The notes under the pieces were generated by a model that was not told where the DNA came from, ran no database searches, and saw only the letters and a program-made list of their open reading frames with translations. Position numbers and translations under genes: made by a program. Positions 1-5,251 of a stretch of 13,649 nt of DNA are shown piece by piece (positions within the stretch are counted from its first letter, which is position 1; each line of letters starts with the position of its first letter). This stretch comes from JBEKYD01 sp049509915 (lineage in GTDB: Bacteria; Acidobacteriota; Terriglobia; Bryobacterales; Bryobacteraceae). Where the stretch lies: the NCBI GenBank assembly GCA_049509915.1, contig JBEKZL010000209.1:1-13649 (forward strand), written 5' to 3'.

Positions 1-116
1 CAAGAGTAAATTACCTTCTTTACATGGGTACACAATCGCATCGCCGCAAATCTCTATAACCAAGCTTTTCAAGGCCTTACGCGGGAAAATGCATCATAAA
101 GAGCGGGAACTTCGGT
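1..116. other. AT-richer stretch downstream of the LemA gene, no gene recognised
   Basis: This edge segment is clearly richer in A and T than the rest of the window. I find no convincing start codon with a ribosome binding site, no clear hairpin with a T-tract and no RNA gene. A plus-strand frame is open from the window edge to about position 160, but its translation resembles nothing I know and it would run into the antisense of the LemA gene. It may be ordinary intergenic DNA or the tail of something outside the window. Confidence 0.4.
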
Positions 117-683
117 CTAGAACTGCACCTTCGGGGCCGAGCGCGCGCCGGGCTCGGTCTTGAAATAGGCGTCGTTGCGGGCGAAGCCGGAAAGCGATGC
201 CACCACGTTGGACGGGAACAGCTCGATCAGCGTGTTATAGCTTTGCAGGGCCTCGTTGTACTTGCGCCGCTCCACCGCGATGCGGTTTTCGGTACCGGCC
301 AATTCGTCCTGCAAGGCCAGAAAATTCTGGTCCGATTTCAACTGCGGGTAATTCTCGCTGATCACCAGCAGTCGCGAGATGGCTCCGTCGAGTTGCTGGT
401 TGGCCTGGATCTTTTCCTGCGGCGAACGCGCGCCGCCGAGAGCCGCGCGCGCGTCGGCGACATCCTTGAATACTTCGGTCTCGTGTTGCGCGAAACCCTT
501 GACCGTGGCGACCAGGTTCGGAATCAGATCGGCGCGGCGCTGAAGAGCGACATCGACCTGGGACCACTGCGCATTGACGGCCTCGCGCTGGGTCGCCAGG
601 TCGTTGCGCGTGCCGATGAATTTCGCGCCCGCGAACACCGCCAACAGCAACAAAACCCCGATGGTGATTAGGGCAGCTTTCAC
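117..683 (-). CDS. lemA: LemA family membrane-anchored protein
   Basis: The 188-residue protein has one N-terminal hydrophobic segment (about residues 4-24) and then a long helical, mostly coiled-coil domain facing the periplasm or cell surface. The family hallmark is clear: NDLATQREAVNAQW (27-40), then QRRADLIPNLVATVKG (48-63). The biochemical role of LemA proteins is unsettled; they often sit beside TPM-domain genes, as here. The start is GTG at 683, chosen because AGGAG lies just upstream on this strand (in aattacaggagaatcat) and the in-frame hydrophobic anchor begins there. An ATG overlapping it runs straight into TGA. The gene is the last of a three-gene minus-strand unit, 15 nt after the nucleotidyltransferase-like gene. 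Length is normal for the family. The identification is firm, the function open. Confidence 0.93.
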   Translation of the reverse strand: MKAALITIGVLLLLAVFAGAKFIGTRNDLATQREAVNAQWSQVDVALQRRADLIPNLVATVKGFAQHETEVFKDVADARAALGGARSPQEKIQANQQLDGAISRLLVISENYPQLKSDQNFLALQDELAGTENRIAVERRKYNEALQSYNTLIELFPSNVVASLSGFARNDAYFKTEPGARSAPKVQF

Positions 684-698
684 ATGATTCTCCTGTAA

Positions 699-1409
699 TT
701 ACTTCTCCAGCCGGTCTACCGCATCGATCACCCGGTCGATGGCGGCGAGGTAGCCCTCCAGCAATCCGACCGGTTCCGCCTGCCGCGGCTTAATGCGCTG
801 CTCGCGAATGTCCAGCACCTGATCGAAGGCCGCCCGGTCGAAGCCGAACCGCTGGCCGGCCGCGGCCACGATCTCGCGCTTGCGCGTGGGCGCGGCGGCG
901 CCATCGAGCAGGAGGGCGTGCCGGAACAGCACCGCAAACGTCGACAGCGAATCGACCAGCAGGCGACGCAGCAGGTCCGGGTCCTGCAACATTCCCGAAG
1001 CCTTCTGGCGCAGGCGCAACAGCTTGGCGCGCAAGTCGTGCTCCACCTGGGCGCGATAGAAGGAATTGTCCACTTCGAGCGGCCCGATCGGGTCCCGGCC
1101 GTGCAAGATCCGGTAGTGCGCCTTGATGTCGTGAAACTCAATGGCGAAACAGTCCGTGGAAGTGGCCAGCTCGTGTTCGGTGAGCAGGAGAGGGGCGGGG
1201 CTGCCTTTCTCCCTCCACCAGCGGAAAACGTCCGCCACCGCGGCCAGTTCGCGGGGCGTCAACACCGTCACCACGCAGAGGACGTTGTAATCGGAAAACG
1301 CCGCGTGATGTTCGCCCGCGGCCGCCGAGCCGTAAAGCACAACCGAGACCAGCCGGTCGCCCAGGGCCTTGGTCAGGCGCTCCACGAGTTGGGTCAGGAG
1401 TTTTTCCAT
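699..1409 (-). CDS. Nucleotidyltransferase-like (pol beta superfamily) protein
   Basis: The 236-residue protein has an N-terminal nucleotidyltransferase fold followed by a helical region (about 115-236). The signature LYGSAAAGEHHAAFSDYN (25-42) matches the G-S-x(3)-G...D-x-D pattern of MNT/KNT-type enzymes, but the second metal-binding Asp is replaced: D40-Y-N42. Possible third carboxylates lie in IEFHD (90-94). Catalysis is therefore uncertain; it may transfer NMP to a small molecule or protein, or be a non-catalytic relative. The start is ATG 1409, 8 nt after the TPM stop, with only a weak upstream AG-rich site, so coupling to the upstream gene is likely. The same frame stays open far upstream, but that part is antisense or out-of-frame to the TPM gene and is not coding. 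Placement between TPM and lemA suggests an envelope-related role. Substrate unknown. Confidence 0.85.
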   Translation of the reverse strand: MEKLLTQLVERLTKALGDRLVSVVLYGSAAAGEHHAAFSDYNVLCVVTVLTPRELAAVADVFRWWREKGSPAPLLLTEHELATSTDCFAIEFHDIKAHYRILHGRDPIGPLEVDNSFYRAQVEHDLRAKLLRLRQKASGMLQDPDLLRRLLVDSLSTFAVLFRHALLLDGAAAPTRKREIVAAAGQRFGFDRAAFDQVLDIREQRIKPRQAEPVGLLEGYLAAIDRVIDAVDRLEK

Positions 1410-1417
1410 GAGATCGC

Positions 1418-2206
1418 TTACCAGTCGCTCGATGCTCCACCGCCGCCGGAATCGCCGCCCCCAAAACCGCCGAAGCCTCCGCCGGAGTCGTACCCGCCGA
1501 AGCCTCCGCCGCCGCGCCCACCCCCGGAGCCGCGGGACAGCACGCTGCCCATCAGCAGTCCGGTCAGAAAACCGCCCCCGCCGTTGCCGCGCGGGCCGCC
1601 GCGCAGCAGCCAGAAAAGCAGGAACAAACCGCCGCCCACGATCAGCGGCCAAGGGATGGAATCGGAGCCGGTCTCGCGATAGCGTCGCGGCGGCGGCTCC
1701 GTGTCCAACCCCACCTGCTTGGCCTGAGCGATGGTGGCGCCGACCGTTTCCGCCGCCGCCGTCAGCGCATCGCCGTAATCCCGCTGCCGCAGCGCGGGGC
1801 GCATCTCGCGCAATACCCGCCCGGCCATGGCGTCCGTCAGAATCGGTTCCAATCCGTAGCCGACTTCGAGCCGGCTGCGCCGGTCCGCCACCGCCAGCAA
1901 CAGCAGCACTCCCTGGTTCTTGCCCTTCTGGCCCACGCCCCAGGCGCGGAAGATAGTATTGGCGACGTCCTCCACCGGTTCGTTTTCGAGGCTCGGCAGA
2001 ACCACCAGGGCGATCTGGGCGCCGGTCGCCCGCTCCACGGACGCGCAGTACGCTTCCAGCCGTTGGCGAGCCCCGGAGTCCACCACGCCCGCGAAGTCGC
2101 TGACGTATCCCTGCGGCTTCAGGGCCTTCCAATCCACCCCCCAAGCCGCGACGGCCCCATACAGCGCCAGCGCCACCGCCGCAACCAGCCGCCCAGGAGT
2201 TCTCAT
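1418..2206 (-). CDS. TPM domain protein (YgcG family) with signal peptide and Gly-rich tail
   Basis: The 262-residue protein has a signal peptide (residues 1 to about 23, MRTPGRLVAAVALALYGAVA), a TPM domain (about 30-165), a transmembrane helix (about 184-201, PWPLIVGGGLFLLFWLL) and a glycine-rich tail (about 203-258) ending SSDW. Domain landmarks are GYVSDFAGVVD (33-43), LENEPVEDVANTIFRAWGVG (73-92) and VGYGLEPILTDAMAG (115-129). TPM proteins are exported and membrane-tethered; known members act as phosphatases or in photosystem repair, and most bacterial ones are uncharacterised. The start is ATG 2206, preceded by GGAGGG about 5 nt upstream; longer in-frame starts precede this site and would bury the signal peptide. 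It heads the unit TPM - nucleotidyltransferase - lemA. Its first 17 or so codons and its upstream region recur at 4481-4681. Confidence 0.92.
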   Translation of the reverse strand: MRTPGRLVAAVALALYGAVAAWGVDWKALKPQGYVSDFAGVVDSGARQRLEAYCASVERATGAQIALVVLPSLENEPVEDVANTIFRAWGVGQKGKNQGVLLLLAVADRRSRLEVGYGLEPILTDAMAGRVLREMRPALRQRDYGDALTAAAETVGATIAQAKQVGLDTEPPPRRYRETGSDSIPWPLIVGGGLFLLFWLLRGGPRGNGGGGFLTGLLMGSVLSRGSGGGRGGGGFGGYDSGGGFGGFGGGDSGGGGASSDW

Positions 2207-2350
2207 TTCGACCCTCCAGTGTACTACGCGGCAATGGGGGAACCGCTTCGGCTCGGCTCGCATGGGTGCTTGACCGATCTGAGGAAATCCGTTCCCGAGC
2301 AACCGCTCCCTGGCGGTCGCGGCTTTTGTAAGTGACGCACTCGTGACCGG
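2155..2350. repeat. Direct repeat copy A: TPM start region plus palindromic-repeat arm
   Basis: This segment holds the first 17 or so codons of the TPM gene, its ribosome binding site and -10, a variable stretch, and then a single arm of the palindromic repeat (2264-2350, with gttcccgagcaaccgctccc and gtaagtgac...gcactcgt). It aligns in the same order and orientation with 4481-4681. The best block is 2183-2233 against 4504-4554, where I count 50 identical bases of 51. The arsenic genes lie between the two copies. Confidence 0.85.
2207..2223 (-). promoter_or_regulatory. Candidate -10 and ribosome binding site of the TPM gene
   Basis: Reading the minus strand toward ATG 2206, the sequence is TACACT (2223-2218), then GGAGGG, then tcgaa and the ATG. 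TACACT is a fair -10 match and would give a very short leader. No convincing -35 is visible. The same TACACT-GGAGaG arrangement is kept in the duplicate copy (4539-4544). Confidence 0.45.
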
Positions 2351-2384
2351 AAGCACGCCAGCGAAGTCGCGAGAAAACTGGTGA

Positions 2385-2414
2385 TTGACGCGGGTCATCC
2401 AGGCGTGCTATCGC
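2385..2414 (+). promoter_or_regulatory. Candidate arsR promoter
   Basis: TTGACG (2385-2390) is a good -35. At 18 nt spacing it is followed by TATCGC (2409-2414), a weak -10. The predicted transcript would start around 2421-2424, inside the operator-like palindrome and only some 7-10 nt before the arsR ATG. No ribosome binding site fits in that space, so arsR may be translated from a near-leaderless transcript. Confidence 0.4.
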
Positions 2415-2427
2415 TAATCGACGATTA
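2415..2427. promoter_or_regulatory. Candidate ArsR operator 1 (before arsR)
   Basis: TAATCGACGATTA is a perfect odd palindrome with 6-bp arms, ending 3 nt before the arsR ATG and overlapping the predicted transcription start. Its core ATCG-A-CGAT recurs as ATCG-T-CGAT at 2817-2825 before the pump gene. ArsR family repressors bind such dyads and release them on As(III) or Sb(III) binding. The binding itself is inferred. Confidence 0.65.
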
Positions 2428-2430
2428 ACC

Positions 2431-2784
2431 ATGACAAAGAAAGACGTCAACGGTGATCTGTGCTGCCCGCCAGAACCCATCCCCTCGGAAGTAAGCCTGC
2501 TCACGCTCGAAGGGGCCGAAGCGGATGAGGAACTGGCAAAACTGGCTAAGGCGATCGGCCATCCAGCGCGAGTCCGGATCTTGAGGATGCTCTCCCGCAA
2601 GGAGGCGCGAGTTTGCAGCCAGATTGTCGATGAACTTCCGTTGGCCCAGTCCACCGTGTCTGAACATCTGCGCATCCTGAAGGAAGCCGGCCTGGTGCGT
2701 AGTTCGCAAGACGGGCCGCGCGTGGGCTACTGCATCAATTTCGACGGACTGCGCCGGTTGAAGGCCCTCGTGGCCATTATCTAA
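2431..2784 (+). CDS. arsR: ArsR/SmtB family arsenite-responsive repressor
   Basis: This is a 117-residue winged-helix repressor, normal length for the family. The fold is seen in LAKAIGHPARVRILRML (38-54), the recognition helix region LAQSTVSEHLRILKEAGLV (71-89) and the wing GPRVGYCINF (95-104). Cysteines are C11-C12 at the N-terminus, C62 in the helix before the recognition helix, and C101. The E. coli type CVCDLC site is absent. The pair C11-C12 plus C62 resembles the Corynebacterium CgArsR arrangement, in which an N-terminal Cys pair and a Cys of the partner subunit bind As(III); assigning that type is inference. It begins at ATG 2431, just after the operator-like palindrome, and stands first in the arsR - acr3 - arsC series, so autoregulation is expected. 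Confidence 0.93.
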   Translation: MTKKDVNGDLCCPPEPIPSEVSLLTLEGAEADEELAKLAKAIGHPARVRILRMLSRKEARVCSQIVDELPLAQSTVSEHLRILKEAGLVRSSQDGPRVGYCINFDGLRRLKALVAII

Positions 2785-2807
2785 GCGGCGGATTTTTTGT
2801 GTCCTAT

Positions 2808-2834
2808 ATATCGCCAATCGTCGATATTCGAATA
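2808..2834. promoter_or_regulatory. Candidate ArsR operator 2 (before acr3)
   Basis: This AT-rich gap between arsR and the pump holds overlapping dyads. ATATCG-N8-CGATAT spans 2808-2827, ATCG-T-CGAT spans 2817-2825 and the perfect 10-mer TATTCGAATA spans 2825-2834. The core matches operator 1. A site here suggests that the pump genes have their own regulated promoter in addition to read-through from arsR. No clear -35/-10 pair could be fixed. Confidence 0.55.
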
Positions 2835-2848
2835 AAGGAGATGTCCTC

Positions 2849-2914
2849 ATGAATTTAAGCCAACTGGCAAATGGATTCAGAACAGTTCCCTCTCAGGGAC
2901 CTGCGAGAGGTTAA
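2849..2914 (+). CDS. Short ORF (21 aa) leading into acr3
   Basis: ATG 2849 to TAA 2914 encodes 21 residues beginning MNLSQLANGF and ending GPARG. It resembles no family I know. It has a better ribosome binding site (AAAGGAG, 2834-2840) than acr3 itself. It ends 5 nt before the acr3 ATG, and the likely acr3 ribosome binding site, GAGAGG (2905-2910), lies inside its last codons. That layout suits a leader peptide coupling translation to acr3. It could equally be the remnant of a deleted gene that once stood between arsR and acr3. Confidence 0.4.
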   Translation: MNLSQLANGFRTVPSQGPARG

Positions 2915-2919
2915 CACAC

Positions 2920-3939
2920 ATGGGACGTGCTTCAGTGGAAACGCCAGTCACGCCGAAAAGACTGAACTTCTTCGAACGATATCTGAGCCTATGGGTGGGA
3001 CTTTGCATGCTGGTTGGCGTGCTCATCGGCAAGGCCTTACCCGGCGGAATCGACCAACTGCGAAGAATGGAATTCGGAGCGGGAAGTCAGATCAATATCC
3101 CCATCGCGGTGCTCATCTGGCTCATGATCGTTCCGATGATGATGAAGGTCGATTTCGCATCGATCCGGAACGTAGGCAGGAAGCCGCGCGGGCTGCTGGT
3201 GACGCTGTTCGTGAACTGGCTGGTGAAACCGTTCTCAATGGCATTGATTGCCTGGGTGTTCTTCCGCTTCGTATTTTCGGCCTGGATTCCGCCCGCTGAC
3301 GCCGATCAATATATCGCCGGGTGCATCATCCTCGCGGCGGCGCCCTGCACCGCCATGGTGTTCGTCTGGAGCTATCTCACCGAAGGCGACCCGGCGTATA
3401 CGCTCGTGCAGGTTTCCATCAACGACTTGATCATGCTGTTTCTGTTTGCGCCGATCGTCCGCTTTCTGGTGAACGGTGCATCCTCGTTGCACGTGCCGTT
3501 TCAGGTGCTGCTGTATGCAGTCGGCATCTTCATCGTGATTCCGCTAGTCGCGGGATCGGCACTCCGCGCGTGGTTCATTCACGCGCACGGGCAGGAGTGG
3601 TTCGAGAAAGCTCTGCTGCCCCGCTTCGCGCCGGTCAGTATGCTCGCTCTGCTGGCCACGCTGGTGCTCATCTTTGCGTTCCAGGCGGATAACATCACCG
3701 GGAAGCCGTTTCATGTAGTGTTGATCGCGATTCCGATCCTTCTGCCGGGAGCGCTGATCGGCGCGAGCAACTTCTTCGAACTGGCTGTGGCAACGGCGAT
3801 CGCGCTATTCGGCCCTGGCTCGGGAGCGGCCTTGGCGACGGTGGTCGGCGTCCTCATTGAGGTTCCGGTGATGCTGTCGGTATGTGCCTTCTGCAATCGC
3901 ACGCGTCACTGGTTTCCTGAAACGGAGCATGCCGGGTGA
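2920..3939 (+). CDS. acr3: ACR3 family arsenite efflux permease
   Basis: This 339-residue integral membrane protein of about ten helices exports As(III) across the inner membrane, driven by the proton gradient. Family landmarks are NWLVKPFSMALIAW (99-112), AAAPCTAMVFVWS (139-151, with the essential Cys at 143) and GASNFFELAVATAIALFG (281-298). They are followed by VLIEVPVMLS (311-320), whose Glu314 matches the conserved Glu of characterised ACR3 pumps. The start is ATG 2920, with GAGAGG 9 nt upstream inside the preceding short ORF. It lies downstream of arsR and 62 nt upstream of arsC, as expected for arsenate reduction followed by arsenite export. The protein is full length with key residues present. 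Confidence 0.95.
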   Translation: MGRASVETPVTPKRLNFFERYLSLWVGLCMLVGVLIGKALPGGIDQLRRMEFGAGSQINIPIAVLIWLMIVPMMMKVDFASIRNVGRKPRGLLVTLFVNWLVKPFSMALIAWVFFRFVFSAWIPPADADQYIAGCIILAAAPCTAMVFVWSYLTEGDPAYTLVQVSINDLIMLFLFAPIVRFLVNGASSLHVPFQVLLYAVGIFIVIPLVAGSALRAWFIHAHGQEWFEKALLPRFAPVSMLALLATLVLIFAFQADNITGKPFHVVLIAIPILLPGALIGASNFFELAVATAIALFGPGSGAALATVVGVLIEVPVMLSVCAFCNRTRHWFPETEHAG

Positions 3940-4001
3940 AGTCGTTTGCCTGAGCCGGCACAAGCGCAAGTGAGGCAGGTCTACTGGGAGATCGTAAACA
4001 G

Positions 4002-4433
4002 ATGACGAGGACGAGGATGTTAGTCCTATGCACCGGCAATTCCGCCCGGAGCCAGATGGGCGAGGGCTTGTTTCGAGCCGAAGGGGGCGAGCGGTTCGAG
4101 GTATTCAGCGCCGGCACCAAGCCGGGGTATGTCCGTCCGGAAGCGATCGCCGTGATGAAGGAACTCGGCATCGACATCTCGAATCACCGGTCCAAGTCTG
4201 TGGACGAATTTTCCGGCCAGGCATTCGATTACGTGGTGACCGTCTGCGACAACGCTCGCGACAACTGTCCTGTGTTTCCGGCCCGCACTGAACGCATTCA
4301 CTGGAGTCTCGAGGATCCCGCCGCGGTCGAGGGTAGCGAGACGGAGCGGCTGTCCGCCTTTCGACGCATTCGCGACCAAATACACGCGCGGGTGAAGTCG
4401 TTCCTCCAGGATCGAGCGGCCACCGCCAGATAG
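4002..4433 (+). CDS. arsC: Thioredoxin-coupled arsenate reductase (LMW-PTPase fold)
   Basis: This 143-residue cytosolic enzyme reduces As(V) to As(III), which ACR3 then exports. The P-loop CTGNSARS starts at Cys10 near the N-terminus, as in low-molecular-weight tyrosine phosphatases. The redox relay cysteines are Cys82 and Cys89 in VCDNARDNC, and the general acid is Asp105 in WSLEDPA. These four positions have the same numbers as in the Staphylococcus aureus pI258 ArsC, so the triple-cysteine, thioredoxin-regenerated mechanism is very likely. This differs from the glutaredoxin-type E. coli ArsC. The start is ATG 4002 with GGGAG 11 nt upstream. The gap after acr3 is 62 nt with no terminator seen, so the two are probably cotranscribed. 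The gene is intact. Confidence 0.95.
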   Translation: MTRTRMLVLCTGNSARSQMGEGLFRAEGGERFEVFSAGTKPGYVRPEAIAVMKELGIDISNHRSKSVDEFSGQAFDYVVTVCDNARDNCPVFPARTERIHWSLEDPAAVEGSETERLSAFRRIRDQIHARVKSFLQDRAATAR

Positions 4434-4450
4434 AGAGCGACGAAAACGGG

Positions 4451-4487
4451 AGAAAAAACAAAAACGGTCGCGACGGGGCAGCCCCGT
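4451..4487 (-). terminator. Weak terminator-like element on the minus strand
   Basis: On the minus strand, the GC-rich palindrome ACGGGGC-T-GCCCCGT (4487-4473) is followed, after about 8 nt, by cgTTTTTGTTTTTTCT (4466-4451). It would end transcription coming from the TPM-like fragment. The stem is short and set apart from the T-rich run, so the call is weak. On the plus strand, just after arsC, it would not work as an intrinsic terminator. Confidence 0.3.
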
Positions 4488-4681
4488 ACAGCGCCACCGC
4501 CGTAACCAGCCGCCCAGGAGTTCTCATTTCGACTCTCCAGTGTACTACGCGGCACTGCCGGAACCGGGTCAGGGGGAGGGGAACCGGCCGCATAGCCGAT
4601 CCTGGGGGAAATCCGTTCCCGCGGCAACCGCTCCCTCGCGGTCGCGGCTCGGTAAGTGACTGAAAAAACGCGGCACTCGTA
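4481..4681. repeat. Direct repeat copy B: second copy of the TPM start region
   Basis: This segment is collinear with 2155-2350: TPM-like codons, the ribosome binding site and TACACT, then a variable stretch and one arm of the palindromic repeat. The block 4504-4554 differs from 2183-2233 at one of 51 positions. Relative to copy A, six bases are missing around 4495, an in-frame loss of two codons. Copy B follows arsC, so copies A and B bracket the arsenic genes. Confidence 0.85.
4484..4527 (-). pseudogene. Truncated duplicate of the TPM gene start
   Basis: From ATG 4527 the minus strand encodes MRTPGRLVTAVALYGA, matching the TPM signal peptide MRTPGRLVAAVALALYGA apart from one substitution and loss of two residues. 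It then diverges completely; the frame continues only as antisense of arsC. The ribosome binding site (GGAGAG) and TACACT upstream are preserved. No TPM domain follows, so this is a gene-start fragment without a body. It may also be part of a dispersed repeat rather than a true gene copy. Confidence 0.7.
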
Positions 4682-4720
4682 ACCGAGCCGCGACCGCGAG
4701 GGAGCGGTTGCCGCGGGAAC
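4615..4720. repeat. Perfect 39-bp inverted repeat (REP/REPIN-like)
   Basis: The left arm 4615-4653 (gttcccgcggcaaccgctcc...) and right arm 4682-4720 (...ggagcggttgccgcgggaac) are exact reverse complements over 39 bp, separated by a 28-nt loop (4654-4681) containing an A-run. Outside the arms, similarity to the single copy at 2264-2350 continues on both sides. This shows two oppositely oriented units of one repeat family placed head to head. The element sits between convergent genes (arsC and the 169-aa gene), where such a strong hairpin could block read-through from both sides. The right unit's outer edge overlaps the last codons and stop of the 169-aa gene. Confidence 0.85.
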
Positions 4721-4741
4721 ACTGCGAAATTTCCAGATCGG

Positions 4742-5251
4742 TTAAGCACCCGATGGGAACAGGATCGGTCGTACGGTACTGCGTAAACGGTCGAGTTCGG
4801 CTGTATTGTGCTGGAGGAGGCGGTGCCCCCACGTCGTGTTGGTTCCTTCGCGGCAATCCTTCGCCAGCGCCAAGCCGATGGTTTCGTAGTCTCCGAGATC
4901 GGGCCGCAGCTTTTCCGGTTCGCTCAAAGCGCCGAGAATGAAGACCCTCTCCGTCAAGTGCGCGGGAACCTGGGCTATCGCATTTTGCAGCCTGTCAACC
5001 TTGCCGTCGAGGTCGATCAACAGGATCATATGCCGGTACGAATTGCGATCCATTTCAGCAATGTGGGTCGATAGAAACTCCTCCAGCACGTTCGTCCAGC
5101 CGCCCGCCACGTTGAGGACCTGGAATTGCCGTGCCAGGAGCTGCTGACCCAGACCCTGATCCAGACCCAGGTGAAAGCCGTTGGCTAATTGGCTATTGGC
5201 GTCGTCTTCGGGCAGCACCAAGACGTGTGGCCGGCGCCGGTTGACGCTCAT
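4742..5251 (-). CDS. Small acidic protein partnered with AAA ATPase, possible Toprim-like
   Basis: The 169-residue protein has no signal peptide or membrane segment. An N-terminal strand ends in an acidic cluster, HVLVLPEDDANS (9-20). A second strand ends in D-x-D, MILLIDLDGK (75-84; D80, D82). The spacing of an acidic turn and a later D-x-D after hydrophobic strands recalls Toprim or related metal-dependent nuclease folds, but the usual EGxxD is not exact, so the assignment is tentative. The C-terminal half has a distinctive WGHRLLQHN (141-149) and ends RPILF-PSGA. Its ATG overlaps the stop of the ATPase gene (ATGA at 5251-5248), so the two are translationally coupled and probably act together. 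The final codons overlap the edge of the palindromic repeat, which may have trimmed the original end. Confidence 0.75.
   Translation of the reverse strand: MSVNRRRPHVLVLPEDDANSQLANGFHLGLDQGLGQQLLARQFQVLNVAGGWTNVLEEFLSTHIAEMDRNSYRHMILLIDLDGKVDRLQNAIAQVPAHLTERVFILGALSEPEKLRPDLGDYETIGLALAKDCREGTNTTWGHRLLQHNTAELDRLRSTVRPILFPSGA

Noticed and set aside
1410..2675. A 658-codon minus-strand frame that would extend the nucleotidyltransferase gene far upstream
   Set aside because: It overlaps the well-supported TPM gene in another frame and is antisense to arsR at its far end. The upstream part is Arg/Gly-rich, low in complexity and unlike any family.
2763..2798. Terminator after arsR (GGCC-ctcgt-GGCC followed by a T-run at 2793-2798)
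   Set aside because: The stem is only 4 bp, lies inside the coding region of arsR and is 18 nt from the T-run, so it is unlikely to terminate transcription.
4105..4749. Minus-strand frame reading from the repeats through the TPM-like fragment into arsC
   Set aside because: Only the first 16 codons after ATG 4527 are TPM-like; the remainder is antisense of the repeats and arsC. It is reported as a gene-start fragment instead.
2264..4757. A CRISPR array, suggested by repeated palindromic units
   Set aside because: There are only three units, in mixed orientation and 2.3 kb apart, with no regular spacers and no cas genes.
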